64,000 bases of DNA, taken from assembly GCF_004919095.1 (NCBI RefSeq), contig NZ_STGJ01000012.1, positions 1 through 64,000 on the forward strand, given 5' to 3'. Of the stretch, positions 15,859 through 24,904 are shown one piece after another (position 1 is the stretch's first letter; every line of letters starts with the position of its first letter). This stretch comes from Crenobacter intestini. GTDB lineage: Bacteria; Pseudomonadota; Gammaproteobacteria; Burkholderiales; Chromobacteriaceae. The position numbers were made by a program, and so were the translations under genes. A model generated the notes under the pieces. That model was not told where the DNA came from. It did no database searches and worked only from the letters and a program-made list of their open reading frames with translations.

Positions 15859-16040
15859 CCCCCTGCGGTGTGCGAGAAGGCACATAATTTCCTTGAACCA
15901 ATGTGTTCGCTTTGGTTGTTGGCGTTAACGTGCACCGGCGTGTCGCTCCGCTTGTCGGAAGCGCCCAAGGTGCAAGGCCGATGACCCCCTTTGTCCAAGG
16001 GTTCAAGCGAATTTCGCCGGATCGCCACTCGCGGGGGGCT
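15859..16040 (+). ncRNA. ssrS: 6S RNA
   Basis: The roughly 182-nt stretch between zapA and the cyclo-ligase has the 6S architecture. A closing stem pairs the C-rich 5' end (CCCCCTGCGGTG) with the G-rich 3' end (CGCCACTCGCGGGGGG). A largely double-stranded rod with an open central bubble lies between. The 3' side holds a CCAAGGGTTCAAGCG segment matching the conserved 6S signature. 6S RNA mimics an open promoter and holds sigma70-RNA polymerase in stationary phase. The ends are estimated to within a few bases. The location is the classical one. Confidence 0.9.
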
Positions 16041-16066
16041 CCCTTCCCCGCCTTGCTTCCCCTTCG

Positions 16067-16675
16067 ATGAACCAATCGACCGCCGTCGACAAGCAGGCGC
16101 TGCGCAGGCAGCTGCGCCGGGCGCGCATGGCCAAGCCGCGCGCCGAACGGCTGGCCGCCGCCACTGCGCTCACGCGCCACGGTGCCAGGCTGACCGGCCG
16201 CGGCCGTCGCATCGGCGGCTACCTCGCCGCCGGCTCCGAAATCGACCTCGAACCCCTGATGAGCGCGGCGCTGTTCCGCGGCGCACGGCTGTTCCTGCCG
16301 CGCATCCCCGCGCGCGGGCGCCGGCTGTGGTTCGCGCGGGTCGGCGGCGCCGACCGCTGGCGGATCCACCCGCGCTACCGCATCGTCGAGTACGACGGGC
16401 CGCTCGCGCGCGCCGAGCGGCTCGACGTGCTGTTTGTCCCGCTGTTAGGCGTCGACGATGACGGTTACCGGATGGGGCAGGGCGGCGGTTTCTACGACGC
16501 GACGCTTGGCTACCGCAGCCGGCGTGCGGGCGGGCCGTGGCTGGTCGGCGTCTGTTACGACTGCCAGCGCGTCGCGCGGGTGCCGCGCGAGCCGTGGGAC
16601 GTCCGCCTCGACGCCCTGCTCACCGAATCCGGCCTGTACCGGCTGGGGCCGGGCGGCTGGCGGCGCTGGTGCTGA
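16067..16675 (+). CDS. 5-formyltetrahydrofolate cyclo-ligase
   Basis: The enzyme converts 5-formyl-THF to 5,10-methenyl-THF with ATP, returning stored folate to one-carbon metabolism. The 202-aa product has the N-terminal KQALRRQLRRAR basic segment, YLAAGSEIDLEPL, and the signature GYRMGQGGGFYDATLG (residues 137-152) of the ATP/folate site. It follows 6S RNA directly and may be cut from the same transcript, as in E. coli ygfA/fau. Length is normal. Confidence 0.92.
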   Translation: MNQSTAVDKQALRRQLRRARMAKPRAERLAAATALTRHGARLTGRGRRIGGYLAAGSEIDLEPLMSAALFRGARLFLPRIPARGRRLWFARVGGADRWRIHPRYRIVEYDGPLARAERLDVLFVPLLGVDDDGYRMGQGGGFYDATLGYRSRRAGGPWLVGVCYDCQRVARVPREPWDVRLDALLTESGLYRLGPGGWRRWC

Positions 16676-16723
16676 GCGTTTAAGCTGCGCGTGATCACGA
16701 TCTTGCCCGGGAGGACTCCCACG

Positions 16724-17194
16724 ATGAAATTCCTGTTCCGACACGCCCTGAGCGCCACCCTAGCGCTTGCGCTCGGCAGCGCGCCCGCGCTGGCGGCGCC
16801 GCCCGAGGGCAAGGGCAAGCCCGACAAACACCAGGGCCACGGCAAGCCGCAAAAGCACGGCCAGCCAGGCCGGCCGGATTCCGGCTACGACAGCGCCGAC
16901 GCCGCGCGCGACCTGGTGCGTGCCGGCATCACCGCCGCTGCCGTGCGCGCGATCATCGGCGAGCGGCATCTGGATCTGGGCGGTTACGCCGCGCTGCCGC
17001 CGGGCATCCGCAAGAACCTGGCGCGCGGCAAGCCGCTGCCGCCGGGCATCGCTAGGAAGGCCGTGCCGGCGCCGCTGCTGGGCGAGTTGCCCAAGTACCC
17101 GGGCTACGAGTGGCAGGTCGCCGGGCGCGACCTGGTGCTGGTCGCGATCGGCAGCATGCTGGTCGCCGACGTGCTCAGCGGCGTGTTCGACTGA
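16724..17194 (+). CDS. Exported protein of the CigR/RcnB-like family
   Basis: The 156-aa precursor has a signal peptide (residues 1-24, ALA-AP). A low-complexity Lys/His/Gly/Pro stretch (25-52) and a conserved C-terminal half follow, with LPPGIRKNLARGKPLPPGI and a terminal hydrophobic segment (LVLVAIGSMLVADVLSGVF). This matches the family annotated as anti-virulence regulator CigR in Salmonella; the molecular role in non-pathogens is unknown. The start has GGGAGG 8-9 nt upstream. It appears monocistronic. Confidence 0.75.
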   Translation: MKFLFRHALSATLALALGSAPALAAPPEGKGKPDKHQGHGKPQKHGQPGRPDSGYDSADAARDLVRAGITAAAVRAIIGERHLDLGGYAALPPGIRKNLARGKPLPPGIARKAVPAPLLGELPKYPGYEWQVAGRDLVLVAIGSMLVADVLSGVFD

Positions 17195-17231
17195 GGGCCA
17201 ACCCGGCTTGCGCCGGGATGCCAACCCCCCA

Positions 17232-17260
17232 CACAATGCCGGCTTGATGCCGGCATTGTG
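17232..17260 (+). other. 12-bp perfect hairpin without T tract
   Basis: CACAATGCCGGC (17232-17243) pairs perfectly with GCCGGCATTGTG (17249-17260) around a 5-nt loop, just upstream of the Shine-Dalgarno of the EVE gene. No U run follows, so it may be a degenerate terminator of the CigR-like gene, an mRNA-stability stem or a repeat unit. Confidence 0.5.
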
Positions 17261-17279
17261 CGTTGCAGAAGGAGTGTAA

Positions 17280-17738
17280 GTGGCTTACTGGCTGATGAAG
17301 TCGGAACCGGACGACACGTCGATCGACGACCTGGCGAGGGAACCGGAGCGCGCGTTCGAGTGGACCGGCGTGCGCAACTACCAGGCGCGCAACATGATGC
17401 GCGACGCGATGCAGGTCGGCGACCGGGTACTGTTCTGGCACTCGTCGTGCCCGGCGCCCGGCATCGCCGGCGTCGCCGAGGTGGTGTCGGCCGCGCACGC
17501 GGACAGCAGCCAGTTCGACCCGGCCAGCCCGTGGTTCGACGCGGCCTCGACGCCGGACGCGCCGCGCTGGCAGTGCGTCGACGTGCGCTTCGTGCGCAAG
17601 CTGGCGCTGGTGTCACCCGCGCTGCTGCGCGCGGTGCCCGGCCTTGAGGACATGCAGGTGCTGCGCCGCGGCAACCGCCTGTCCATCACCCCTGTCACGC
17701 CCGAACAATGGGCACTCATCATGGAGCATTTCGGCTGA
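17280..17738 (+). CDS. EVE domain-containing protein
   Basis: EVE domains are PUA-like folds that bind modified bases in DNA or RNA. The 152-aa product begins AYWLMKSEPDD and has EWTGVRNYQARNMMRDAMQVGDRVLFWHS (read as two adjacent conserved blocks), followed by GIAGVAEVV, all typical of the family. No partner endonuclease or helicase is nearby, so it is a stand-alone housekeeping type. The GTG start is favoured by AGGAG 6-8 nt upstream. The stop overlaps the next ATG by one base. Confidence 0.9.
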   Translation: MAYWLMKSEPDDTSIDDLAREPERAFEWTGVRNYQARNMMRDAMQVGDRVLFWHSSCPAPGIAGVAEVVSAAHADSSQFDPASPWFDAASTPDAPRWQCVDVRFVRKLALVSPALLRAVPGLEDMQVLRRGNRLSITPVTPEQWALIMEHFG

Positions 17739-18544
17739 TGCTATCCCTGTCGTTGATTCTGGTATTGCTAGTGTGCGGCGCCGCCGCGGGTTTCCTCGCC
17801 GGGCTGCTCGGCGTCGGTGGCGGGCTGGTGATCGTGCCGGTGGTGGTCGGCGTGCTGTCCGCCGCCCATCTGGGCGAGGGGCATGTCCAGCATCTGGCGG
17901 TCGGTACCTCGCTGGCGGTGATGGTGTTCACCAGCTTCACCAGCGTGCGCGCGCACAACGCCAAGGGCGCGGTCGACTGGACCATCGTGCGGGGCATGGC
18001 GCCGGCGATGGTCGCGGGCACGCTTGGCGGCAGCCTGATCGCCGGCTGGATTCCCGGCGCCGGCCTGCGCTGGTTCTTCGTGCTCTACGCTTACATCATC
18101 GGCGCGCAGATGTACTTCGGCGCCAAACCCAAGGGCAGCCGCGAGATGCCGGGCACCGCCGGCAAGGCCGGCGCCGGCAGCCTGATCGGCATGGTCTCGA
18201 GCTGGGTCGGCATCGGTGGCGGCTCGATGAGCGTGCCATTCATGAACTGGTGCAACGTGCCGGTGCACACCGCGATCGGCACCAGCGCCGCGCTGGGCTG
18301 GCCGATCGCGCTGTCCGGCGCGCTGGGCTATCTCTACACCGGCTGGGGCGAGCAGGGCCTGCCGTGGGGTTCGGCCGGTTACGTCTACCTGCCGGCGATG
18401 CTGGTACTGATGGTGATGACGGTGCTGCTCGCGCCGATCGGCGCGAGCGCCGCGCACCGCTTGCCGGTGGCGAAGCTGAAAAAGGCGTTCGCCATGCTGA
18501 TGGCGGTGATGGCGACCCAGATGTTGTGGACGCTGTTGCGATGA
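17738..18544 (+). CDS. TauE/SafE (TSUP) family sulfite/anion exporter
   Basis: A 268-aa inner-membrane protein with about eight hydrophobic segments in two repeats. Each repeat carries the glycine-rich family motif: GLLGVGGGLVIVPVVV near residue 20 and SWVGIGGGSMSVPFMNW near 155. TSUP members export sulfite, sulfoacetate or other small organosulfur anions; the substrate here is not known. The start is joined to the EVE stop (TGATG). The stop overlaps an ATG at 18541 but the next gene more likely begins at 18559. Confidence 0.85.
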   Translation: MLSLSLILVLLVCGAAAGFLAGLLGVGGGLVIVPVVVGVLSAAHLGEGHVQHLAVGTSLAVMVFTSFTSVRAHNAKGAVDWTIVRGMAPAMVAGTLGGSLIAGWIPGAGLRWFFVLYAYIIGAQMYFGAKPKGSREMPGTAGKAGAGSLIGMVSSWVGIGGGSMSVPFMNWCNVPVHTAIGTSAALGWPIALSGALGYLYTGWGEQGLPWGSAGYVYLPAMLVLMVMTVLLAPIGASAAHRLPVAKLKKAFAMLMAVMATQMLWTLLR

Positions 18545-18558
18545 ACGGGAGAACAGGC

Positions 18559-18945
18559 ATGCGCAAGTGGATCGGTGCCTTGCTCGGCTGCATGCTGGCC
18601 GCGCCGGCTGCCGCGTACAGCGACGAGGCGAGGCTGCCGTTTACCGGCCAGGCCGACCAGTTGCCGGTGCAGGTGGTGGTCGACTTCCTCGGCCACCGTC
18701 TGGGCGCCGACGGCCGCTTCGAGTATGCGACGCTGAAGATCGAGCAGCACAGCCGGCCCGAAGCGTTCGAGCACGCGCGCATTACCGTGGTGCGCGAGGG
18801 CCTGCTGGACGACAGCGTGCACGGCAACCGCTGGCGCTTCGACGTCAACCGCACGGCCGACGGGCGCTGGCGGATCGACACGCTGCGCGAAGACTTTTCC
18901 TGCCGCCGCGGCCGCGCCGGCTGGGGCGTGCAGCCCTGCCGCTGA
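18559..18945 (+). CDS. Small exported protein of unknown function
   Basis: The 128-aa precursor has a cleavable signal peptide (residues 1-19, AAA-YS). The mature part is a small, probably beta-rich domain with two cysteines near the C-terminus (CRRGRAGWGVQPC), 13 residues from first to last, which could form a disulfide in the periplasm. GGGAG lies 7-8 nt before the ATG at 18559; the alternative ATG at 18541, overlapping the upstream stop, has no such site. It is probably co-transcribed with the TSUP permease. No family was recognised. Confidence 0.75.
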   Translation: MRKWIGALLGCMLAAPAAAYSDEARLPFTGQADQLPVQVVVDFLGHRLGADGRFEYATLKIEQHSRPEAFEHARITVVREGLLDDSVHGNRWRFDVNRTADGRWRIDTLREDFSCRRGRAGWGVQPCR

Positions 18946-19006
18946 GGCGGCAGGCAGGACCGTTTTGCAAGTAAAACCATGCGAATGGCGCGGTTGAATC
19001 AATAAA

Positions 19007-19033
19007 TAAAGCCAAATATCATATTTTGTATAA
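19007..19033 (+). promoter_or_regulatory. Candidate sigma28 (FliA)-type promoter for the chemoreceptor
   Basis: TAAAGCCA (19007-19014) and TTGTATAA (19026-19033) with 11 bp between fit the TAAAG/..ATAA core of flagellar sigma28 promoters, although the GCCG part of the -10 is not conserved. It lies in a locally AT-rich stretch before a chemotaxis gene. A sigma70 -10 (TATAAG, 19029-19034) overlaps it. Confidence 0.35.
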
Positions 19034-19075
19034 GATTTTTGGCCTTGTCTGATTTAACTTCCTGCGAGTCTTGGC

Positions 19076-20659
19076 ATGCGCGTCAACCAACCCGTCACCG
19101 GCGTCGAGCATAGGCTCGACCCCAAGCTTCCCATCGTCTCCCGCACCGACCTCAAGGGTCGCATCGTCTACGTCAACCCGGCCTTCGTCGAGATCAGCGG
19201 CTTCACCCGCGAAGAGCTGATCGGCCAGCCGCACAACCTGGTGCGCCACCCGGACATGCCGCCCGAGGCGTTTGCCGACATGTGGCGGACCTTGCAGGCG
19301 GACCTGCCGTGGCGCGGCCTCGTCAAGAACCGCTGCAAGAACGGCGACTACTACTGGGTCGAGGCGTACGTGACGCCGGTCTACGAGGCCGGGCAGAAGG
19401 TCGGCTACCGCTCGGTGCGCAGCCTGCCTAAGGCGGAGGAGGTGCGCGCGGCCGAAGCGCTGTACGTGGCGGTACGCCGGCGCGAGGCGACCCTGCCTCC
19501 AACCCGCTACCGCACGCAAACCGCGCTGGCCGTGCGTGTCGGCCTGCTAGCGGTGCTGCCGGTATCGCTGGCCAGCCTGGTCGAATTGCTGGGCGTGCCC
19601 GTGTGGCTGGCCGGACCGGCCGCGCTGGTGCTCGCCGCCGCGCTGGCCGGCTGGTTCTGGGCAGGGCTGACCCGGCCGCTGCGCGACTTGCGCCACGCCC
19701 TGCAGCAACTGGGCGAGGGGAATTTCCGTTTCGAGATCGATGCGCGCGCGCCGCGCGAGTTTTCCGGCGCGCTGATCGAGATGAAGTCGATGCAGGTGGG
19801 CCTGCGGGCCATCATCGCCGACGTGGTCTCCGGCGCCGAGCGGATCCGCCGGCAGGCCCAGCAGGCGCGTAACGGCGTCGGCGAAGTCAGTGCGCGCGAG
19901 CGCGATCAGGCGGACGGCCTCTCGGCGGTCGCCGCGGCGCTCGAAGAGTTGTCGGCGTCGGTGCGCGAGATCCACGACGCGACCGCCCGCAGCGCCGGCC
20001 AAGCTGGGCAGACCCGGACGCTGGTCGAGACGGGCCAGCGCTCGATGAATTCGACGCTGGCGGTGACCGAGGCGCTGGCGCCGCGCATGCAGGCGACGCG
20101 CGAACTGATGGACGCGCTGGGCAGCGACGTCGCCGCGGTCGGCGAGATCACGCAGGCGATCCGCGACATCGCGGACCAGACCAACCTGCTGGCACTGAAC
20201 GCGGCGATCGAGGCGGCGCGCGCCGGCGAGTCCGGCCGCGGCTTCGCGGTGGTCGCCGACGAGGTGAGGAAGCTTGCCGAGCGCACCAGCGAGAGCACGC
20301 AGAAGATAGGCAGCACGATTGCCACCATCGTCGGGCGTACCGGCGACGCGCTGGTGTCGACCCAGCAGGCGGCCGCCGGCGTCGACGAGGGCGGCACGCT
20401 GATCCGCGAGAGCCACGGCGTGTTCGCCGACATCCTGGTGTCGGCCGACGCGGTCACCGCCGCCGCCGGCGACGTCGCGACCATGCTGTCCCAGCAAAGC
20501 CAGGCGTCGGAGGACGTCGCGCGCAGAATGGAGGCGATCAGCGCGGCGAGCGAGCAGAACGCGCACAGCCTGCGCCGTACCGACGACGCGGTGGACGCGC
20601 TCGCTGAAGACGCCGACGCGCTGCGCGTGCTGGTCGGCCACTTCGAGCGCAGCCTGTAA
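19076..20659 (+). CDS. aer: Aer-like methyl-accepting chemotaxis protein (PAS sensor)
   Basis: A 527-aa transducer. The N-terminal PAS domain (residues about 15-120; [19 protein letters not shown] and [11 protein letters not shown]) is of the Aer type that binds FAD and senses redox state or oxygen. Two close hydrophobic segments (about 155-200) with no periplasmic domain form a membrane hairpin. A HAMP-like linker follows, then the signalling domain with the hairpin tip [19 protein letters not shown]. The C-terminus (VGHFERSL) lacks a CheR-binding pentapeptide, again as in Aer. It ends directly against the convergent cobQ stop. Confidence 0.88.
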   Translation: MRVNQPVTGVEHRLDPKLPIVSRTDLKGRIVYVNPAFVEISGFTREELIGQPHNLVRHPDMPPEAFADMWRTLQADLPWRGLVKNRCKNGDYYWVEAYVTPVYEAGQKVGYRSVRSLPKAEEVRAAEALYVAVRRREATLPPTRYRTQTALAVRVGLLAVLPVSLASLVELLGVPVWLAGPAALVLAAALAGWFWAGLTRPLRDLRHALQQLGEGNFRFEIDARAPREFSGALIEMKSMQVGLRAIIADVVSGAERIRRQAQQARNGVGEVSARERDQADGLSAVAAALEELSASVREIHDATARSAGQAGQTRTLVETGQRSMNSTLAVTEALAPRMQATRELMDALGSDVAAVGEITQAIRDIADQTNLLALNAAIEAARAGESGRGFAVVADEVRKLAERTSESTQKIGSTIATIVGRTGDALVSTQQAAAGVDEGGTLIRESHGVFADILVSADAVTAAAGDVATMLSQQSQASEDVARRMEAISAASEQNAHSLRRTDDAVDALAEDADALRVLVGHFERSL

Positions 20660-22105
20660 TCAGTCCTTCTCCAGCGCCTGTAGCGCGCGGTAAAGCGGCA
20701 GGCAGGCGTCGGCGAGCCGCTCGAGGCTCGCCTCGCGCAGGGCGCTGAGGTTGACCGCCTGCGCGTCTGCCATCCCCGCCCAGCCAAGCAGTGCCGCCTG
20801 CGCCGCGGGGTGGTCGAACAGCCCGTGCACGTAGCTGCCCAGGATCTGGCCGTCCGCGCCGATCGCGCCTTCCGGTCCGTCGTCCAGCAAAAACGCGGGC
20901 TGCGCGAGCGCGGGGCCGCGACTCACCCCCATGTGCATCTCGTAGCCTTCGACGCGTGCGTCGGCGAAGGCGCAGTGCCCCGCCACCCGCGCCAGGCGCT
21001 TGCTGCCTCCCAGCCGGGTGTCGATTTCCAGCAGCGCCAGCCCCGCGTCCGTCCCCGCCGGGCCCTCGACGCCGTCCGGGTCGGCGACGTTCTGCCCGAG
21101 CATCTGGAAGCCGCCGCACACGCCGATCAGCTTGCCGCCGTAACGCAGGTGGCGGCGGATGTCGGCGTCCCAGCCGTTCGCCTTCAGCGCGGCGAGGCCG
21201 GCGCGGGTGTCCTTGCTGCCGGCCAGCACGATCAGGTCGGCCGGCGGCAAGGGCTGGCCTATACGGGCGTAGGTCAGGTCGACGCCGGGGTGCGCGCGCA
21301 GCGCGTCGAAGTCGGTGTGGTTGCTCAGGCAGGGCAGCGCCGGCACCACCACGCGGAACGCGCCGCGGCTTTGCCGCGCGTCGATCGCGTCCTCGGCGTC
21401 GAGTACCAGGCCGTCCAGGTGTGGCAGCACCGCGAGCACCGGCTTGCCGGTCTCGCGCTCGAGCCAGTCGACGCCGTCGGCGAGCAGCTCGGGCAGTCCG
21501 CGGAAGCGGTTGATCACGAAGCCGACCACCCGCGCACGTTCGGTTGCGGACAGGCAGGCGAGGGTGCCGACCAGATGGGCGAAGGCGCCGCCCTTGTCGA
21601 TGTCGACGACCAGCACCACCGGGCAGTCGACCGCCTCGGCAAAGCCCATATTGGCGAGGTCGCCCGCGCGCAGGTTCACCTCGGCCGGGCTGCCGGCGCC
21701 CTCGACCAGCACCGTCCGGTAGCGGCTTTGCAAGCGCGCGAACGCCGCGCACGCGGCTGCGAGCGCCTGCGGCTTGTAGGCGTGGAAGCCGTGCGCGTCC
21801 ATGCCGGACACCACCTGCCCGCCGACGATCACCTGCATGCCGTTCGCCTGCGGCTTGAGCAGCACCGGGTTGAGGTCGCAGACCGGGTCTATGCCGGCGG
21901 CGATCGCCTGCAGCGCCTGCGCGCGGCCGATCTCGCCGCCGTCGACGGTGACCGCGCTGTTGAGCCCCATGTTCTGCGGCTTGAACGGCGCGACAGCGAC
22001 GCCGTCGCGCGCGAGGAGGCGGCACAGCGCGGCGACTACCGTGCTCTTGCCGGCGTCCGAGGTGCAGCCTTGCACCATCAGCGCGGGAAACGGCAGGCCC
22101 TTCAT
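20660..22105 (-). CDS. cobQ: Cobyric acid synthase
   Basis: CobQ (CbiP) amidates four side chains of adenosylcobyrinic acid a,c-diamide, using glutamine, to give cobyric acid. The 481-aa product has the N-terminal ATP-binding part (GCTSDAGKS at 13-21, [10 protein letters not shown] at 41-50) and a C-terminal class I glutamine amidotransferase domain with C330 in GVCGGFQ and H427 in YVHGLFDH. The ATG at 22105 ([19 protein letters not shown]) is the usual family start and overlaps the btuF stop by 4 bp. Its presence suggests that corrin precursors earlier than cobyric acid are made or salvaged, although no ring-synthesis gene is in the window. Confidence 0.95.
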   Translation of the reverse strand: MKGLPFPALMVQGCTSDAGKSTVVAALCRLLARDGVAVAPFKPQNMGLNSAVTVDGGEIGRAQALQAIAAGIDPVCDLNPVLLKPQANGMQVIVGGQVVSGMDAHGFHAYKPQALAAACAAFARLQSRYRTVLVEGAGSPAEVNLRAGDLANMGFAEAVDCPVVLVVDIDKGGAFAHLVGTLACLSATERARVVGFVINRFRGLPELLADGVDWLERETGKPVLAVLPHLDGLVLDAEDAIDARQSRGAFRVVVPALPCLSNHTDFDALRAHPGVDLTYARIGQPLPPADLIVLAGSKDTRAGLAALKANGWDADIRRHLRYGGKLIGVCGGFQMLGQNVADPDGVEGPAGTDAGLALLEIDTRLGGSKRLARVAGHCAFADARVEGYEMHMGVSRGPALAQPAFLLDDGPEGAIGADGQILGSYVHGLFDHPAAQAALLGWAGMADAQAVNLSALREASLERLADACLPLYRALQALEKD

Positions 22106-22974
22106 CGGCGCCGCGCCCGCGCCGCGTCGAGCGCGGCGCACAGTTGTTCGGCGCCGGCGATGGCGCGCGGGCCGGCGCGGCTGAGCAGGTCGGCGTCGAT
22201 GGCCAGCAGGTTGCCCGCGCGTACCGCCGGCAGCGACGGGTAGCGCCGCCAGCGCGCGAACGCGTCGTCCTGGGGCCGGCTCGCGCCGGAGACGATCGCC
22301 TCGGGGCGCGCGGCGAGCACCGCCTCTTCCGACACCACCGGCGCGGTCACCGGCAGCGCGCCGAACACGTTGACGCCGCCGCACAGGCGGATCGCGTCGC
22401 TGGCGATGGTGTGCGCGTTGAGGGTATACAGCGGTTTGTCCCACACCTGGTAGAACACCGAGAGCTTGCCGCGCCCCTGGTAGCGGCGCGTGAGCGCATC
22501 CAGCCGCTGGCGGTAACCCTGTGCGGCGGCACGCGCCTGTGGCCCGCTACCGGCGAGCACGCCGAGCCGCTCGACGGCGCCGGGCACGGCGGCGAGCGTC
22601 TGCGGGTCGCTGTAGTAGAGCGGGATGTTCAGCGTCTGGAGGCGGGCGAGCTGCTTGCCGGCGTTGCCATGCCGCCAGACCACGATCAGGTCGGGCTTGA
22701 GCGCGGCGATGCGTTCGAGGTCGAGCTGGCGGTTGTCGCCGACGCGCGGGACCTTTCTTGCCGCAGGCGGGTAGTCGCTGTACTCGACCGCGCCGATCAC
22801 CCGCTCGCCGGCGCCGGCGGCGAACAAGAGTTCGGTCACGTGCGGGGCCAGGCTGACGATTCGCTTGGCAGGTGCGGCGAGCGTGACGGTGTGGCCGGCG
22901 TCGTCGGTCGCGCTGACGGTGGCGAAGGCGGGGACGCAGGCGAACAGGGCGGACAGGCAGCAGATGCGTTTCAT
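22102..22974 (-). CDS. btuF: Periplasmic vitamin B12-binding protein of the BtuCDF transporter
   Basis: The 290-aa precursor has a signal peptide (residues 1-18, AFA-TV) and the class III substrate-binding fold. It shows [24 protein letters not shown] near the start, [10 protein letters not shown], a long central helix, and [14 protein letters not shown] in the second lobe. Context between cobD and cobQ and downstream of btuCD identifies corrinoid as the ligand rather than a siderophore or haem. The stop overlaps cobQ by 4 bp and the start overlaps the cobD stop by 4 bp. Confidence 0.93.
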   Translation of the reverse strand: MKRICCLSALFACVPAFATVSATDDAGHTVTLAAPAKRIVSLAPHVTELLFAAGAGERVIGAVEYSDYPPAARKVPRVGDNRQLDLERIAALKPDLIVVWRHGNAGKQLARLQTLNIPLYYSDPQTLAAVPGAVERLGVLAGSGPQARAAAQGYRQRLDALTRRYQGRGKLSVFYQVWDKPLYTLNAHTIASDAIRLCGGVNVFGALPVTAPVVSEEAVLAARPEAIVSGASRPQDDAFARWRRYPSLPAVRAGNLLAIDADLLSRAGPRAIAGAEQLCAALDAARARRR

Positions 22975-23975
22975 GGCGTGGCCTCGTAGCTTGCCAGTGC
23001 GTGTGTCAGGCGCTGCCAGGCGGTCTCATCCGGCGGCAGGCCGCAGCGCAGCCCGCGCGCGGCGTTGTCGAACAGGCGCAGCCACAGGCCGTGGCGCGCG
23101 AAGTGCGCGTGCAGGCAGGCGGGGTCCGCCTGCGGCCACCAGGCAAACAGGGCGCTGCCGTTCGTTGCGCAGCCGTGGCGGGCGAGCAGCGCGTGCAAGC
23201 GCTCGCCGTCGGCGGTCAGCCGCGCGCGCATCGCCTGTTGCCAGCCGGTGTCGGCAAGCGCCGCGCGGCCGATCGCCTGCGCCGGGCCGCTGACCGTCCA
23301 CGGGCCGATCTCGGCGGCGAGGCGGGCGAGCAGCGCGGGAGACGCCGCGACGAACCCCAGCCGCAGCCCGGCGAGGCCGAAGAATTTGCCGACCGAGCGC
23401 AGCACGATGAGGCCCGGCCGCGCGCTGCAGTCGGCAACCGACTGCGCGGGGTCGACGTCGGCGAACGCTTCGTCGACCACCAGCACCCCGCCGCGCGCGG
23501 CGAGGGCGTCCGCCCACGCGAGCAGCGCTTCGCGGCGGGTGCGCTCGCCGGTCGGATTGTTCGGGTTGCAGATTATGGCGATGTCGGCACGGCCAAGCGC
23601 GCCTTCGAAGCCGGCGAAGCTGACCGTCTCGACGCGGTGGCCGGCGAGCTGCCAGCCGTGCGCGTGTTCGCCGTAGGTCGGCGAGGCGACCAGCACGCGG
23701 CAGGGCGCGAACAGGCGGGGCAGCGCACGGATCGCCGCCTGCGTGCCGGCAACCGGCAGCAGCGCCGGCGCGCCGTAGTAGCGGGACGCGGCGGCGGTGA
23801 GCAGCGGGTCGGCTTCGGGCAGCCGCTGCCAGGCGTCGCCGGCGAGCGGCGGCACCGGGTAGGCGTAGGGCGACAGGCCGGCGGAGAGGTCGATCCAGTC
23901 GAGGTCGCCGTAGCGGCGGCGGGCGTCGGCGAGGTTGCCGCCGTGCGGCAGCAGGGGCATGTGTTCCATGTTCAT
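22971..23975 (-). CDS. cobD: L-threonine-O-3-phosphate decarboxylase
   Basis: This PLP enzyme makes (R)-1-amino-2-propanol O-2-phosphate, the linker joined to cobyric acid by CbiB. The 334-aa fold-type I aminotransferase-like protein has HGGNL near residue 11, ICNPNNPTG (136-143), VVDEAF, and the PLP lysine K197 in RSVGKFFGLAG. A histidinol-phosphate aminotransferase would look similar, but the cob context and HGGN motif support CobD. Three ATGs are possible (23975, 23969, 23960); the first gives the 4-bp overlap with cbiB and was chosen. The long upstream continuation of the frame is a shadow of cbiB. Confidence 0.93.
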   Translation of the reverse strand: MNMEHMPLLPHGGNLADARRRYGDLDWIDLSAGLSPYAYPVPPLAGDAWQRLPEADPLLTAAASRYYGAPALLPVAGTQAAIRALPRLFAPCRVLVASPTYGEHAHGWQLAGHRVETVSFAGFEGALGRADIAIICNPNNPTGERTRREALLAWADALAARGGVLVVDEAFADVDPAQSVADCSARPGLIVLRSVGKFFGLAGLRLGFVAASPALLARLAAEIGPWTVSGPAQAIGRAALADTGWQQAMRARLTADGERLHALLARHGCATNGSALFAWWPQADPACLHAHFARHGLWLRLFDNAARGLRCGLPPDETAWQRLTHALASYEATP

Positions 23976-24904
23976 CCTGTGAGGAGTGCCGACAGCGCGA
24001 ACAGCGTGCACCACAACAGCGCGCTGCGCGCGACCAGGCGCCACGCGCGGCCGATGTCGGCGGCCTTGGGCGCGCGGCCCTCGCCCAGGGAGGGGCGCAT
24101 CTCGTCGACGCCGTCGTAGCGGGCGGTGCCGCCCAGCGCCACGCCCAGCGCGCCGGCGCCACTGCTCATCACCGCTCCGGCGTTGGGGCTGGGCCACGCC
24201 GGCGCCTGCTTGCGCCAGCAGGCGAGTGCGCGGCGGGTGTCGCCCAACAAGGCGTACGCGAGCGCGGTGAGCCTGGCCGGCAGGTAGCCCAGCACGTCGT
24301 CGGCACGCGCGGCGAAGCTGCCGAAGCGGCCAAACCGTGCGTTGCGGTAGCCCCACATCGCGTCGAGGGTGTTGGCGAGGCGGAACAGCAGGGCGCCGGC
24401 GCCGCCGGCCACCGCGAACCAGAACAGCGCGCCGATCACCGCGTCGCTGCCGTTCTCCAGCTGCGATTCGCACGCGGCCTTGGCCAGTGCCGCTTCGTCC
24501 GAGGTGTCGGTGTCGCGGCTGACGATGCGCGCGGTCAGCGCGCGCGCGTCGGAAAGCCTGCCCGCCAGCAGTGCGTCGGCGATCGGCGCGGTATGCGCGC
24601 GCAGGCTGAATAGGCCGAGCGAGAACCACATTAGCGTCGCGTCGAGCAGCCAACCTGCCCACGCCGGCAGCAGCCGTTGCAGCCACAGCACGAGGCACAC
24701 CGGCGGCAGCACGGCGAGCGTCCACGCCAGGGCGCCTGCAAGGCGGCGCCAGCGGCCGCGGTTGAGCAGGTTTTCCACGCGCGTGGCGAGGCGGCCGAAG
24801 CCGACCAGCGGGTGCAGGCGGCGCGGCTCGCCCAGCAGCGCGTCGAGCAGGAGGCCGGCGAACAGCAGGACGGCGGTCAGCGGTGCGCCCAGTCCGCCTA
24901 GCAT
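23972..24904 (-). CDS. cbiB: Adenosylcobinamide-phosphate synthase
   Basis: CbiB (CobD in the Pseudomonas scheme) attaches aminopropanol phosphate to adenosylcobyric acid in the inner membrane. The 310-aa polytopic protein has LLDALLGEPRRLHPLVGFG near the start, DTSDEAALAKAACESQLEN in the centre, and WPSPNAGAVMSSGAGALGV, all family hallmarks. The ATG at 24904 begins one base after the btuD stop; an in-frame ATG at 24919 would overlap btuD and add five residues. Strong linkage with cobD and cobQ gives a block covering cobyric acid to adenosylcobinamide phosphate. Confidence 0.93.
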   Translation of the reverse strand: MLGGLGAPLTAVLLFAGLLLDALLGEPRRLHPLVGFGRLATRVENLLNRGRWRRLAGALAWTLAVLPPVCLVLWLQRLLPAWAGWLLDATLMWFSLGLFSLRAHTAPIADALLAGRLSDARALTARIVSRDTDTSDEAALAKAACESQLENGSDAVIGALFWFAVAGGAGALLFRLANTLDAMWGYRNARFGRFGSFAARADDVLGYLPARLTALAYALLGDTRRALACWRKQAPAWPSPNAGAVMSSGAGALGVALGGTARYDGVDEMRPSLGEGRAPKAADIGRAWRLVARSALLWCTLFALSALLTG

